From: a bacterium
Lineage (GTDB): Bacteria > Electryoneota > RPQS01
Length of the DNA stretch: 64,000 nt
Assembly: GCA_023382385.1 (NCBI GenBank)
Contig: JAHDVH010000006.1
Span: forward strand, 1-64,000
Direction: 5' to 3'
Under the pieces are notes generated by a model that saw nothing but the letters and a program-made list of their open reading frames with translations, was not told where the DNA came from and did not search any database. A program made the position numbers and the translations under genes. This document shows positions 19,532 to 30,375 of this stretch, in pieces (the first letter of the stretch is position 1; each line of letters opens with the position of its first letter).

Positions 19532-21339
19532 GTGAGCCGAGGAAGTCAATGGCGGAAGATCGCGATGTTATGGGGAAGGCCTACGACTCGGTGCTTGTGC
19601 GCAGACTCTGGGGTTACGTCGGCGATCAGAAGGGAAAACTGTTTCTTGCAGTCTTGTTGCTGTTATTGGGAGCCGCAGCCGAACTTGCAGGTCCCTGGCT
19701 GTCCAAAATTGCGATTGACAAGTATATCGCGAATGCCGATGTCCCCGGGCTGCTGAAGATCGTCATCCTGTTTGTCTTTGTGGCTGCCGTGGCAGGCGCC
19801 CTGCGCTGGAGTCAGGTTTACCTGACGGGCGAGGCCGGGCAGCTGATCATGTATCGTATGCGTCGCGATGTCTTCGATAAACTGCAGCGGTTGTCGGTGC
19901 CATACTTTGACCGGAATCCGGTGGGTCGTTTGATGACCAGGCTTACCTCTGATGTCCAAGCGCTCTACGAACTCTTTGGCTCCGGCATGGTGGCGATTTT
20001 TGGAGATGTGTTCACACTCATCGGTATCACAGTCGTGATGTTTGTGATCAACTGGAAACTCGCTCTGATCACCCTTGCTGTAGTTCCGCTCTTGCTGATT
20101 GTGACGTTTGCTTTCCGCAAAGTTGTCCGCGACCTCTACCGGCAAACTCGGTCTCAGATCTCATCTCTGAACAGCTATCTGCAAGAGAACATCACAGGCA
20201 TGCGCGTTGTTCAACTTTTTGGACGGGAGCAGCACAATTTTAACCGTTTTCAGGAGCAAAACGTTGCTCTCAAAGAGACATACCTGAAGACGATCTTCTT
20301 CTACGCGCTGTTTTTCCCCGGTGTCGAACTAATCTCGGCGCTTGCTGTGGGAGTGATCATTTGGGGTGGGGGGACTATGATGATTTCGGGAACTGTTACA
20401 GTCGGCACACTTGTGGCGTTCCTGCAGTATGTTGAGCGGTTCTACCGCCCCGTACGGGACCTTGCCGAAAAGTACAACATTCTTCAGGCGGCAATGGCGG
20501 CGTCCGAGCGGGTCTTTCAAGTGCTTGATGAGCCGATCGAAGTGTCGGACAGCAGCTCCTTGCCGATAGCATCCGAGCTTTCAAGGCAATCTCATTTTAT
20601 TGAGTTTCGCAATGTGTGGTTTGCCTATAAGGACGAGGAGTGGGTGCTGCAGGATCTAAGTTTCGTCGTGAAAGAAAGTGAATCTATTGCGGTGGTCGGG
20701 GCGACTGGCGCGGGCAAGACGACCATCATCTCGCTTTTGCAGCGCTTCTACGACGTGCAGCGAGGGGTGATACTGATTCACGGACGGGACATCAGGGACT
20801 ATCCTCTGGCAGAGCTTCGGGCTAAGCTTGGCATTGTCCTTCAGGACGTGTTCATATTTGCAGGAACTGTTGCAGACAATATCAGATACGGCAAACCTGA
20901 TGCCACAGACGAAGACGTTGTTGAGTCCGCTCGTTTGGCATACGCCAATCGCTTCATTGAGAAGCTCCCGAATGCTTATCAAGAGCCGATGGTTGAGCGC
21001 GGTGCCACACTTTCAACGGGACAGAGACAACTATTGGCATTTGCTCGAGCGTTGCTCCGGAGACCGGAGCTCCTGATCCTCGACGAAGCGACCGCTTCTA
21101 TCGATACGGAAACTGAGCAGCTCATCCAACAGGCTATCCGTCGCGTGCTGGAGGGCCGCACGTCGATCATCATCGCACATAGATTGTCCACGATTCAAAG
21201 CTGCAACCGTATTCTTGTAATGCATCATGGCCGTCTGCGGGAACAGGGGACGCATGAAGAGCTGCTGGGAATCGGCGGCATTTATCATCGACTTTATCGC
21301 CTTCAATTTGGCCACATTGCAGAGGCACCTGCTGCATAG
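19528..21339 (+). CDS. ABC exporter half-transporter, catalytic subunit
   Basis: 603 residues, membrane domain plus ATPase. Walker A is GATGAGKTT, signature LSTGQRQLLAFARAL and Walker B LILDEATASID with the catalytic Glu retained. It pairs with 17789 as a heterodimeric exporter. Some FCB genomes have such pairs near LPS genes, and here kdsB and kdsA follow, but lipid export would be a guess. GTG start at 19528. Confidence 0.93.
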   Translation: MSEPRKSMAEDRDVMGKAYDSVLVRRLWGYVGDQKGKLFLAVLLLLLGAAAELAGPWLSKIAIDKYIANADVPGLLKIVILFVFVAAVAGALRWSQVYLTGEAGQLIMYRMRRDVFDKLQRLSVPYFDRNPVGRLMTRLTSDVQALYELFGSGMVAIFGDVFTLIGITVVMFVINWKLALITLAVVPLLLIVTFAFRKVVRDLYRQTRSQISSLNSYLQENITGMRVVQLFGREQHNFNRFQEQNVALKETYLKTIFFYALFFPGVELISALAVGVIIWGGGTMMISGTVTVGTLVAFLQYVERFYRPVRDLAEKYNILQAAMAASERVFQVLDEPIEVSDSSSLPIASELSRQSHFIEFRNVWFAYKDEEWVLQDLSFVVKESESIAVVGATGAGKTTIISLLQRFYDVQRGVILIHGRDIRDYPLAELRAKLGIVLQDVFIFAGTVADNIRYGKPDATDEDVVESARLAYANRFIEKLPNAYQEPMVERGATLSTGQRQLLAFARALLRRPELLILDEATASIDTETEQLIQQAIRRVLEGRTSIIIAHRLSTIQSCNRILVMHHGRLREQGTHEELLGIGGIYHRLYRLQFGHIAEAPAA

Positions 21340-21347
21340 CGGCTCCC

Positions 21348-21376
21348 TTGACTTTTGGGTGATTTTGCGCTAACTT
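21348..21376 (+). promoter_or_regulatory. Promoter for the gatC-kdsB-pyrG operon
   Basis: TTGACT (21348-21353), 17 bases, TAACTT (21371-21376). The expected start is near 21383, with a leader of about 46 bases before gatC. Confidence 0.65.
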
Positions 21377-21428
21377 GATAAGATTGCACCAGCCTTATCA
21401 ATCTCTTTGTTTTTTCTGAATTAGCGCA

Positions 21429-21715
21429 ATGTCTATTACCCACTCTCAGCTCGAGCATTTGGCAAAACTGGCACGCCTTCGGTTGTCCGAAGAGGAGCTT
21501 CTTGGGTTAGAAAAAGACCTGAATGCGATGCTGGCATACTTTGACCAGCTTCAGGAGGTTGATACGTCTGAGGTTGAGCCGATGGACCATGCCGGCGAGG
21601 GGGGGCATTTGTTAGAGGATGATACTCCTCACGAGTGCTTGCCTCGTGAGCTTGCGTTACGGGATGCCCCTGACCGCACCGAGGAGTTCTTTCGCCTCCC
21701 CCGCGTGCTCGGCAA

Positions 21716-21719
<4 letters not shown>
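21429..21719 (+). CDS. gatC: Asp/Glu-tRNA amidotransferase subunit C
   Basis: 96 residues, the usual GatC length, with the typical start HSQLEHLAKLARLRLSEEEL and the central DVEP-type segment (SEVEPMDHA). GatC stabilises the GatAB complex that converts misacylated Glu-tRNA(Gln) or Asp-tRNA(Asn). gatA and gatB are not in the window. First gene of a long operon; its stop overlaps the kdsB start (ATGA at 21716-21719). Confidence 0.95.
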
Positions 21720-24144
<2,425 letters not shown>

Positions 24145-24146
24145 GA

Positions 24147-25166
24147 GTGCAGCGCACTCATCGAGCAACATTAATACCCGGCGACGGAATCGGGCCTTCC
24201 ATTTCCGAGGCGGCAGTTGCCATCATAGAGGCAACTGGCGTGATCATTCAGTGGGAAGTGTGTCATGCTGGTCTTGCTGCCATTGCTGCTGGCAAGGACC
24301 CGTTGCCAAAGGAAACGAGTGATTCAATAGATCGAACCGGAGTTGTGCTCAAGGGACCGATTACCACGCCCGTTGGCGGAGGGTACAGAAGCGTAAATGT
24401 GGCGCTTCGACAGCAGTACAACCTGTTTGCGAATGTTAGACCTTGTGTATCCTTCGAAGGCATCAACACGCCGTTCCCGAACACAGATATCGTAGTGGTC
24501 AGAGAGAATACAGAAGGCCTTTACACCGGTCAGGAGATGTACGTTGACCCCGATAAACGGGCCGCAATCGTTGTGGCATGCAACACGCGGTCTGCGATGG
24601 AGAAAGTCTGTCGATACACGTTTGAGTGGGCTCGCAAGCATGATCGAAAGAAGGTAACCTGTGTACACAAGGCAAACATCCTGAAGGTGTTCTCCGGGAT
24701 TTTCCTTGAGTCGTTTCGGGAAGTTGCTGCGGACTATCCCGCGATTAATGCCGAAGAGAGAATCATCGATGCGGCGTGCATGGAGCTGGTGCGTAAGCCG
24801 CACAATTATGACATGATTGTGACGACGAATTTGTTTGGCGACATTGTCTCCGATTTGACAGCCGGACTGATCGGTGGGCTGGGGCTTGCGCCGGGAGCAA
24901 ACTACGGCGATAAAGCTGCAATCTTCGAAGCGATCCATGGTAGCGCTCCGGACATTGCGGGCAAAGGGATAGCCAATCCGATCTCGCTTGTCCTTGCTGG
25001 AGTAATGATGCTCCAGCACATTGGTGAGCATGAAGCAGCCGCGAAAGTGGACAAAGCAGTGCGCGCAGTCTTGAAAGAAGGCAAGTATCTAACGCCGGAT
25101 CTTCTTCCAGGATCCTCCCACGGTACTGCTGACATAACCAAAGCGATCATTGACAAACTTAGCTGA
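24147..25166 (+). CDS. NAD-type isocitrate/isopropylmalate dehydrogenase family
   Basis: 339 residues, beta-decarboxylating dehydrogenase. Motifs: LIPGDGIGPSISEA, KGPITTPVGGGYRSVNVALRQ, VRENTEGLY, the NLFGDIVSDLTAGLIGGLGL metal/substrate signature and IHGSAPDIAGKGIANP. The S-x-N-VALRQ segment and ENTEG fit isocitrate (NAD) rather than 3-isopropylmalate dehydrogenase, so a TCA-cycle role is most likely; homoisocitrate remains possible. GTG start 2 bases after the pyrG stop. It overlaps kdsA by 17 bases. Confidence 0.88.
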   Translation: MQRTHRATLIPGDGIGPSISEAAVAIIEATGVIIQWEVCHAGLAAIAAGKDPLPKETSDSIDRTGVVLKGPITTPVGGGYRSVNVALRQQYNLFANVRPCVSFEGINTPFPNTDIVVVRENTEGLYTGQEMYVDPDKRAAIVVACNTRSAMEKVCRYTFEWARKHDRKKVTCVHKANILKVFSGIFLESFREVAADYPAINAEERIIDAACMELVRKPHNYDMIVTTNLFGDIVSDLTAGLIGGLGLAPGANYGDKAAIFEAIHGSAPDIAGKGIANPISLVLAGVMMLQHIGEHEAAAKVDKAVRAVLKEGKYLTPDLLPGSSHGTADITKAIIDKLS

Positions 25167-25992
25167 CATTGGCAACGGGTTTTATCCCTTGGCGATAATC
25201 GCAGGCCCTTGCGTTATTGAGTCAGAGGACTTGTGTCTGAACATCGCAGAGGAATTTGCGGGAATAGCCACGAAGACTGGGGTACTTCCGATCTTCAAGG
25301 CAAGTTTCGACAAGGCAAACCGAACATCAGTAACGAGCTTTCGCGGACCCGGCTTGGAAGAGGGCCTGCGTATTTTGGAGAAGGTCCGCAGCAAATCAGG
25401 ATTGCCCGTCACAACGGACATTCACTTGCCCGAGCAGGCTGCACCAGTCGGCGAGGTAGTCGACATCCTTCAGATTCCGGCGTTCTTGTGTCGCCAAACG
25501 GACTTGCTGGTCGCGGCCGGAAAGACGGGCAAAGCCGTGAACGTGAAGAAGGGACAGTTTGTAGCACCGCAGGACATGCGGTTTGCAGCCGACAAAATTG
25601 CCTCAACCGGCAACAGCCGGATCATGTTTACCGAGCGAGGTTCAAGTTTTGGATACCGTGACTTGGTAGTGGACATGAGATCGTTGGTGATGTTGGCCGA
25701 CCTCGGCTATCCTGTGGTCTTTGACGCGACGCACAGCGTGCAACGAATGGGCGGAGATAGCGGCGTTTCGGGGGGAGCCCCTCGTTTTATCGCTCCTCTT
25801 GCCCGCGCAGCCGTCGCGACTGGTGCTGTTTCGGCTGTGTTCATCGAAACTCATCCTGATCCTGAACACGCGCTGTCGGACGGCTCCAATATGCTACCAC
25901 TGAAGGAGCTTGAGCAAATGATAAGGCAGTTGGTCTCAATAGTTGAATCGATTGCCAGCGGACAGAAGTTTCAAGCCGGGAATCTGGCATGA
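25150..25992 (+). CDS. kdsA: 3-deoxy-8-phosphooctulonate synthase
   Basis: 280 residues. It condenses phosphoenolpyruvate with arabinose 5-phosphate to Kdo 8-phosphate. Motifs: IIAGPCVIES, FKASFDKANRTS, VTDIHLPEQ, QIPAFLCRQTDLL, FTERGSSFGYRDLVVDMR, FDATHSVQ and IETHPDPEHALSDGSNMLPL. TTG start at 25150, inside the previous gene. The Cys in AFLCRQ is universal and does not by itself show metal dependence. Confidence 0.96.
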   Translation: MTNLADIGNGFYPLAIIAGPCVIESEDLCLNIAEEFAGIATKTGVLPIFKASFDKANRTSVTSFRGPGLEEGLRILEKVRSKSGLPVTTDIHLPEQAAPVGEVVDILQIPAFLCRQTDLLVAAGKTGKAVNVKKGQFVAPQDMRFAADKIASTGNSRIMFTERGSSFGYRDLVVDMRSLVMLADLGYPVVFDATHSVQRMGGDSGVSGGAPRFIAPLARAAVATGAVSAVFIETHPDPEHALSDGSNMLPLKELEQMIRQLVSIVESIASGQKFQAGNLA

Positions 25993-26372
25993 ACGCTCAT
26001 CTGGACCGCATCCGTTTGCTTGGCATCCAGATGTACGCACATCACGGTGCGCTCGAAGAAGAGCGGACTCTTGGGCAACTCTTTGAAATCGACTGTGAAG
26101 TTGCTGGAGATTTTGGCAGAGGTGGACGGGGTGGCGGCGACGACTTGCATTGGACGGTCGACTATACGCTGCTGTATCGCGAAGTTGAACGGGCATTCCT
26201 TGCGCAGTCGTACCAACTTTTGGAAACGTGTGCCTCCGAATTGGCACAGGCGCTCTTGTTGAAGTTCAAGGCGATAGAAGAAGTTGTGCTTCGTGTTCGC
26301 AAGCCGCACGTACCGATGGGGGGGGTCCTGCGCGGAGTAGAAGTGGAGATCGTGCGCCGCCGAGGTGATTGA
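25989..26372 (+). CDS. folB: Dihydroneopterin aldolase
   Basis: 127 residues. It converts dihydroneopterin to 6-hydroxymethyl-dihydropterin in folate synthesis. The family start IRLLGIQMYAHHGALEEERTLGQ is clear, with the catalytic Tyr and Glu region, and ETCASELAQALL follows. ATGA overlap with kdsA at 25989-25992; folK overlaps its 3' end by eight bases. Confidence 0.93.
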   Translation: MNAHLDRIRLLGIQMYAHHGALEEERTLGQLFEIDCEVAGDFGRGGRGGGDDLHWTVDYTLLYREVERAFLAQSYQLLETCASELAQALLLKFKAIEEVVLRVRKPHVPMGGVLRGVEVEIVRRRGD

Positions 26373-26859
26373 ACACGCGTACATAGGCTTCGGAAGTAAT
26401 CTTGGCGATCGCACGGAGAGTTTCGAACACACATATGCCGAACTTGAGCAGCGTGTAGGAATCCTTCGAGTCTCTTCTGTCGTTGAGTCGCGTCCGGCTG
26501 AGAATGTCGAGGGCGGGAGCTTTCTAAACGCGGTGTTTGAATGCCCGCGCATGGGCGGCGCACCCGAATTTCTGCGTACGCTTCAATCGATTGAACAGCG
26601 ACTTGGCGGAGTCACGGACAAGCAGGGAGCGGCTCGCGCGTGCGATCTCGATTTGTTGCTTTGGGGTGAAACAGTGCTGGATAGTGAAGAGCTTACTTTG
26701 CCTCACCCCCGGTTGCATCTCCGCGATTTCTACCTCGGTCCGCTCTGTGAACTGATTCCTTCAGAAACACACCCGCGATTGCGAGTCAGGTTCATTGATT
26801 TGCTAAAAAGTCTGGAACACACCAACATTATCAGAAGCTTGGACTCCAACGTACCTTAA
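26365..26859 (+). CDS. folK: Hydroxymethyldihydropterin pyrophosphokinase
   Basis: 164 residues, the next enzyme after FolB. It shows YIGFGSNLGDR at the start, and the ARACDLDLLLWGE and LPHPRLHLRDFYLGPLCEL signatures that bind magnesium and pterin. GTG start at 26365 overlapping folB; its stop overlaps the kinase start (TAATG). Confidence 0.95.
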   Translation: MIEHAYIGFGSNLGDRTESFEHTYAELEQRVGILRVSSVVESRPAENVEGGSFLNAVFECPRMGGAPEFLRTLQSIEQRLGGVTDKQGAARACDLDLLLWGETVLDSEELTLPHPRLHLRDFYLGPLCELIPSETHPRLRVRFIDLLKSLEHTNIIRSLDSNVP

Positions 26860-27500
26860 TGTATACCAAGCATCGCTATATTGCAATTGAGGGTGTAATC
26901 GGTGTCGGCAAGACATCGCTGGCAAGAATACTCTCTGAGAAATTGAACGCCCGGCTGGTGCTTGAGAATCACGAAGAGAATCCGTTCCTCGCTCAGTTCT
27001 ACAAGGATCCTCGACGATACGCATTTCAAGCTCAGATTTTCTTCCTGCTGTCTCGGTTCAGGCAGCAGCAGGAGCTGCCGGAACCGGATTTCTTTCACTC
27101 CGCACTGATTTCGGACTACATTTTCCCGAAGGATCGCATTTTCGCATATATTAACTTGAGCGAGAATGAGATTGCGCTTTATGAGAAAATTATGGGCCTG
27201 CTGGAAGTTCGCGTCAGAAAACCGGATATCGTTCTCTATTTGCAGAGTTCTACGGAACGGTTGCTGAAGAATATACGGACACGAAGCCGGCCCTATGAAC
27301 GGGACATTTCGGAAGAATATTTGCGTACTTTGAATGAAGCGTACAATCACTTCTTCTTCAGTTACGACGAGACACCGCTGCTGATCATTAACACGACGCA
27401 GCTTGATTTTGTGAACAATTCAGCACACCTTGCCGCCATAACTGCAGAGATTGAACGTGAACAGGTCGGAACCCGCTACTTCAACCCGGTGGATATCTAA
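26859..27500 (+). CDS. Deoxynucleoside kinase family protein
   Basis: 213 residues. The P-loop is IEGVIGVGKTSLA (near residues 9-21). LENHEENPFLAQFYKDPRRYAFQAQIFFL and SDYIFPKDRIFA follow, and RPYERDISEEYL near the C-terminal third supplies the ERxI lid. It salvages deoxynucleosides. In several FCB genomes folK and this kinase are adjacent or fused; here they share a one-base overlap (TAATG at 26857-26861). Confidence 0.9.
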   Translation: MYTKHRYIAIEGVIGVGKTSLARILSEKLNARLVLENHEENPFLAQFYKDPRRYAFQAQIFFLLSRFRQQQELPEPDFFHSALISDYIFPKDRIFAYINLSENEIALYEKIMGLLEVRVRKPDIVLYLQSSTERLLKNIRTRSRPYERDISEEYLRTLNEAYNHFFFSYDETPLLIINTTQLDFVNNSAHLAAITAEIEREQVGTRYFNPVDI

Positions 27501-27501
27501 G

Positions 27502-27672
27502 ATGTTGAGAATGCTCTTGATAGTCATTGCTGCTGTGTTGGCGGTACGGCTTTTGCTGAACTTGTTTCGACCACGGGGTCCTAACACGAGAGTGGGCGGC
27601 AAGCCTCACGATCAAGCAGGTGGCCGCAAGTATGATGACATTGAAGATGCAGATTTCAGGGAGATCAAATAG
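27502..27672 (+). CDS. Small single-span membrane protein
   Basis: 56 residues. One helix (MLRMLLIVIAAVLAVRLLLN) is followed by a charged cytoplasmic tail ending YDDIEDADFREIK. It resembles the small DUF4834-type proteins seen in FCB operons, but that match is uncertain. The start at ATG 27502, two bases after the kinase stop, is preferred to an upstream frame inside that gene. The stop abuts the ridA ATG. Confidence 0.65.
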   Translation: MLRMLLIVIAAVLAVRLLLNLFRPRGPNTRVGGKPHDQAGGRKYDDIEDADFREIK

Positions 27673-28059
27673 ATGAAGCGCGAGATCGTCAGTACCAGGT
27701 CAGCCCCTGCGGCAATTGGACCATACAGTCAAGGGGTCAAGGCAAGCGGTAACTTCGTGTTTTGTGCCGGTCAGATTCCGCTCGATCCTTCGACGATGGA
27801 GATTGTCGGAAGCAATGCTGCAGAGCAATGCGCACAAGTTATGCGGAACATCGGTGGATTACTGGCCGCCGCAGGCACGACATTTGAAAGTGTTGTCAAG
27901 ACCACGATCTTTCTCAAGTCAATGAGCGACTTTTCTGCCGTGAATGAAGTCTACGCAGCGCATTTCAAGAGCGATCCACCTGCACGGAGCACGGTCGCAG
28001 TAGCTGGCCTGCCGAAAGACGTGTTAGTGGAAATTGAATGCATCGCCCTTCTGCCGTAG
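27673..28059 (+). CDS. ridA: RidA family 2-iminobutanoate/2-iminopropanoate deaminase
   Basis: 128 residues, the standard RidA length. Motifs: APAAIGPYSQGVKASGNFVFCAGQIPLDP, the VKTTIFLKSMSDF segment, and PARSTVAVAGLPKDVLVEIECIAL, including the substrate-binding Arg. It hydrolyses reactive enamine/imine intermediates of PLP enzymes. Its ATG directly follows the previous stop codon. Confidence 0.95.
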   Translation: MKREIVSTRSAPAAIGPYSQGVKASGNFVFCAGQIPLDPSTMEIVGSNAAEQCAQVMRNIGGLLAAAGTTFESVVKTTIFLKSMSDFSAVNEVYAAHFKSDPPARSTVAVAGLPKDVLVEIECIALLP

Positions 28060-28484
28060 TTGCCTTGCTCGCCTGCCTCGCTCTCTCTGATTTGGCAGTT
28101 GCGCAATTAGGCACCGATCCCGGTAAGCCAAAGAAGAGCACAACAGGTGCGGTGTTTCGCTCTCTGGCAGTTCCCGGGTGGGGTCAATTGTACAACGAAG
28201 CCTATTTAAAGTCGGCTGCGTTCTTGATTACGGAAGCTTCATTCATGATTGGCATTTCGCGCTATAATGACCGTATGATGGCCGCGAAGAAGGCTGACAT
28301 GTTCGAGAATGAACGGTTCTATCGTAGCAGCCGAAATAAGATGATTTGGTGGTTTGCTGCCGTCAAACTGCTGTCACTTGGCGATGCTTATGTTGACGCT
28401 CAATTATTCAAGATCGATATCTCACCGTCGCTGACGCCGGAGGAAAGTCCGGGGATGATGCTCAGCGCAATGGTTCGCTTCTAA
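28038..28484 (+). CDS. DUF5683-type membrane protein
   Basis: 148 residues. It has a signal peptide or N-terminal helix, then SLAVPGWGQLYNEAYLKSA, which is the hallmark of DUF5683 proteins in Bacteroidetes/Chlorobi relatives, and a second hydrophobic segment (MIWWFAAVKLLSLGDAYVDA). The function of the family is unknown. It overlaps ridA by 22 bases in another frame. Confidence 0.8.
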   Translation: MHRPSAVVALLACLALSDLAVAQLGTDPGKPKKSTTGAVFRSLAVPGWGQLYNEAYLKSAAFLITEASFMIGISRYNDRMMAAKKADMFENERFYRSSRNKMIWWFAAVKLLSLGDAYVDAQLFKIDISPSLTPEESPGMMLSAMVRF

Positions 28485-28495
28485 CTTCTTTATTT

Positions 28496-29395
28496 ATGCC
28501 GTTTCTGGATAGGTTTGTTGTTGCGACGCTTCCACTGGTTCCGAAACGCGTCGTACGCATTATTGCATCGCGATACATCGCAGGCGAAAAACTTGAAGAC
28601 GCGGTCCGCGTGGTGAAAGATCTGAACTCCCGTGGACTGAAAGCTACTGTTGACGTCTTGGGCGAGTTTGTCTCGGACCCTGCACAAGCTTCGCAGGACA
28701 TTGACGCCTACCTGAAGCTACTCGATGCGGTAGTAGAGCATAAGCTCGACACAGGCGTTTCCGTGAAGCTGACTGCGGTAGGTTTGTCCATCAGCCCCGC
28801 CCTCGCTCGCAAGAACTTGCGGGTTCTCTTGGATGCTGCCGCGCAGCACAATACCTTCGTGCGCATTGATATGGAAGATTCGCCGTATACCACTGAGACT
28901 CTGGCTATCTACAACGAGTTCAGATCACAGTACAAGCTCGGGATCGTGATCCAGGCGTATCTCAAGCGTTCGATGGATGATGTGAAGCGATTGATGGACG
29001 GTGGTCCGACTAACATCCGCCTGTGCAAAGGTATCTATGTTGAGCCGGAGTCTATTGCCTACAAAGGCAGACGGGAAATTCAAGATAACTTCCTGAGACT
29101 TCTTGAAGTCATGTTTGCCGGCGGTGCGCAGGTTGGAATCGCAACCCACGACCGTTTTCTTGTAGATGAATCAGAGAAGATCGTGAAGTCGTGCGACGTA
29201 CAGCGAAAGAACTACGAGTATCAAATGCTCTTGGGAGTCTTGCCGGACTTGCGCGATGAGATTGTCTCCCGTGGACATCGCATGCGAATCTACGTCCCGT
29301 ATGGCGATGCATGGTACGGATACTCGACCCGCCGTCTCAAAGAGAATCCTGCGCTTGCGGGACACGTATTCAAAAGCATGTTGGGTTTTAAATAG
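28496..29395 (+). CDS. Proline dehydrogenase family protein
   Basis: 299 residues, the length of the short monofunctional bacterial PRODH. It oxidises proline to pyrroline-5-carboxylate using FAD in a TIM barrel. Visible family segments are VSVKLTAVG, VRIDMEDSPYT, VIQAYLKRS, IRLCKGIYVEPE, IATHDRFL and YEYQMLLGVLPDLRD, then YVPYGDAWYGYSTRRLKENP with the substrate-binding YxxRR. The P5C dehydrogenase gene is not nearby. Confidence 0.94.
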   Translation: MPFLDRFVVATLPLVPKRVVRIIASRYIAGEKLEDAVRVVKDLNSRGLKATVDVLGEFVSDPAQASQDIDAYLKLLDAVVEHKLDTGVSVKLTAVGLSISPALARKNLRVLLDAAAQHNTFVRIDMEDSPYTTETLAIYNEFRSQYKLGIVIQAYLKRSMDDVKRLMDGGPTNIRLCKGIYVEPESIAYKGRREIQDNFLRLLEVMFAGGAQVGIATHDRFLVDESEKIVKSCDVQRKNYEYQMLLGVLPDLRDEIVSRGHRMRIYVPYGDAWYGYSTRRLKENPALAGHVFKSMLGFK

Positions 29396-29427
29396 AGTTA
29401 GAATTCCTGCAAACTGAGGCAGAATCT

Positions 29428-29457
29428 GGGTCACCGCGGTATTTCGTGAGGTGACCC
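29428..29457 (+). terminator. Terminator-like hairpin before methyltransferase
   Basis: GGGTCACC (29428-29435) and GGTGACCC (29450-29457) form an 8-bp stem followed by TCTCTCT, a weak U tract. It probably ends the proline dehydrogenase mRNA. Confidence 0.5.
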
Positions 29458-29472
29458 TCTCTCTGAGGAGCT

Positions 29473-30297
29473 ATGACGATTCGCGAAGACTGGCTGAATA
29501 CCATCACCTGCGGCGACTGCTTTGAGCTGTTGCGGCAATTACCGGACGAGTCCGTCGATTTAGTTGTGACGGATCCGCCGTATGGCATCGACTATCAGTC
29601 GAATCGCCGTGTCGCGCGTGAGAAGCTCCCGAAGTTTGCGAATGATGTATCACTCGAATGGGTCGCCGAATGGGTGGACGAGATTCATCGTGTGTTAAAG
29701 CAAGACACGCATTTCTACTGTTTCATCCGTTTTGACACATATCCCGTCTTTTACACCGAGATTGCCCGTCGCTTTGACGTGAAGAACTGTCTGATCTGGG
29801 TGAAGAACAACCACGGAAGCGGAGATTTAAACGGGTCATACGCGCCACAGTATGAAATGATCGTGTTCGCCGCAAAAGGTAAGAGGCATTTGAACGGCAA
29901 GCGCGATTCTGATGTGATGGAATGCGACAACGTACCTTCGGCGCAACGTTTTCACTCGACACAGAAGCCAGTGGAACTGCTGCGTGTCTTAATTGAGAAG
30001 AGTAGCGACCCGGGCGACATTGTGCTCGATCCTTTTGCCGGAACTGGCAGCACAGGACTTGCATGTCAGGCCGCCAGTCACCATGAAGGCGATGGACACG
30101 AACGGAACTACCTGCTCTTCGAACTGAACGCGGAGTTTGTCAGGAAGGCGCGACAGGGGGGGCTTGGAAAGCAGCAGACGTTGCTTGATGTCAAGCGTGA
30201 TAAGTCGAAACTGCCGGATCGCAAGCTGCGTTCTACCGCCAGACCGCGCCGACATAATGCACGGAAAGATCAGACGCTCTGGCTTCCACTCGACTAA
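29473..30297 (+). CDS. Beta-class DNA methyltransferase, solitary
   Basis: 274 residues. The catalytic motif IV DPPY (34-37, TDPPYGIDY) comes before the AdoMet motif DPFAGTG (186-192), the order of beta-class N6-adenine/N4-cytosine methyltransferases. No endonuclease or specificity gene is adjacent, so this is an orphan enzyme, perhaps epigenetic. The target sequence cannot be read from the protein. Start ATG 29473 with GAGGAGC upstream; strong terminator at 30313. Confidence 0.9.
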   Translation: MTIREDWLNTITCGDCFELLRQLPDESVDLVVTDPPYGIDYQSNRRVAREKLPKFANDVSLEWVAEWVDEIHRVLKQDTHFYCFIRFDTYPVFYTEIARRFDVKNCLIWVKNNHGSGDLNGSYAPQYEMIVFAAKGKRHLNGKRDSDVMECDNVPSAQRFHSTQKPVELLRVLIEKSSDPGDIVLDPFAGTGSTGLACQAASHHEGDGHERNYLLFELNAEFVRKARQGGLGKQQTLLDVKRDKSKLPDRKLRSTARPRRHNARKDQTLWLPLD

Positions 30298-30312
30298 GCT
30301 AAGTGTTTTGTG

Positions 30313-30348
30313 CAGAAGGGCCCGTCTAGTGACGGGCCCTTCTGTTTT
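30313..30348 (+). terminator. Terminator after methyltransferase
   Basis: CAGAAGGGCCCGTC (30313-30326), loop TAGT, GACGGGCCCTTCTG (30331-30344), then TTTT. It lies between convergent genes; the T tract serves the + strand. Confidence 0.93.
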
Positions 30349-30375
30349 CAGCAAAGTCAACGCTTGCCAATGCGG

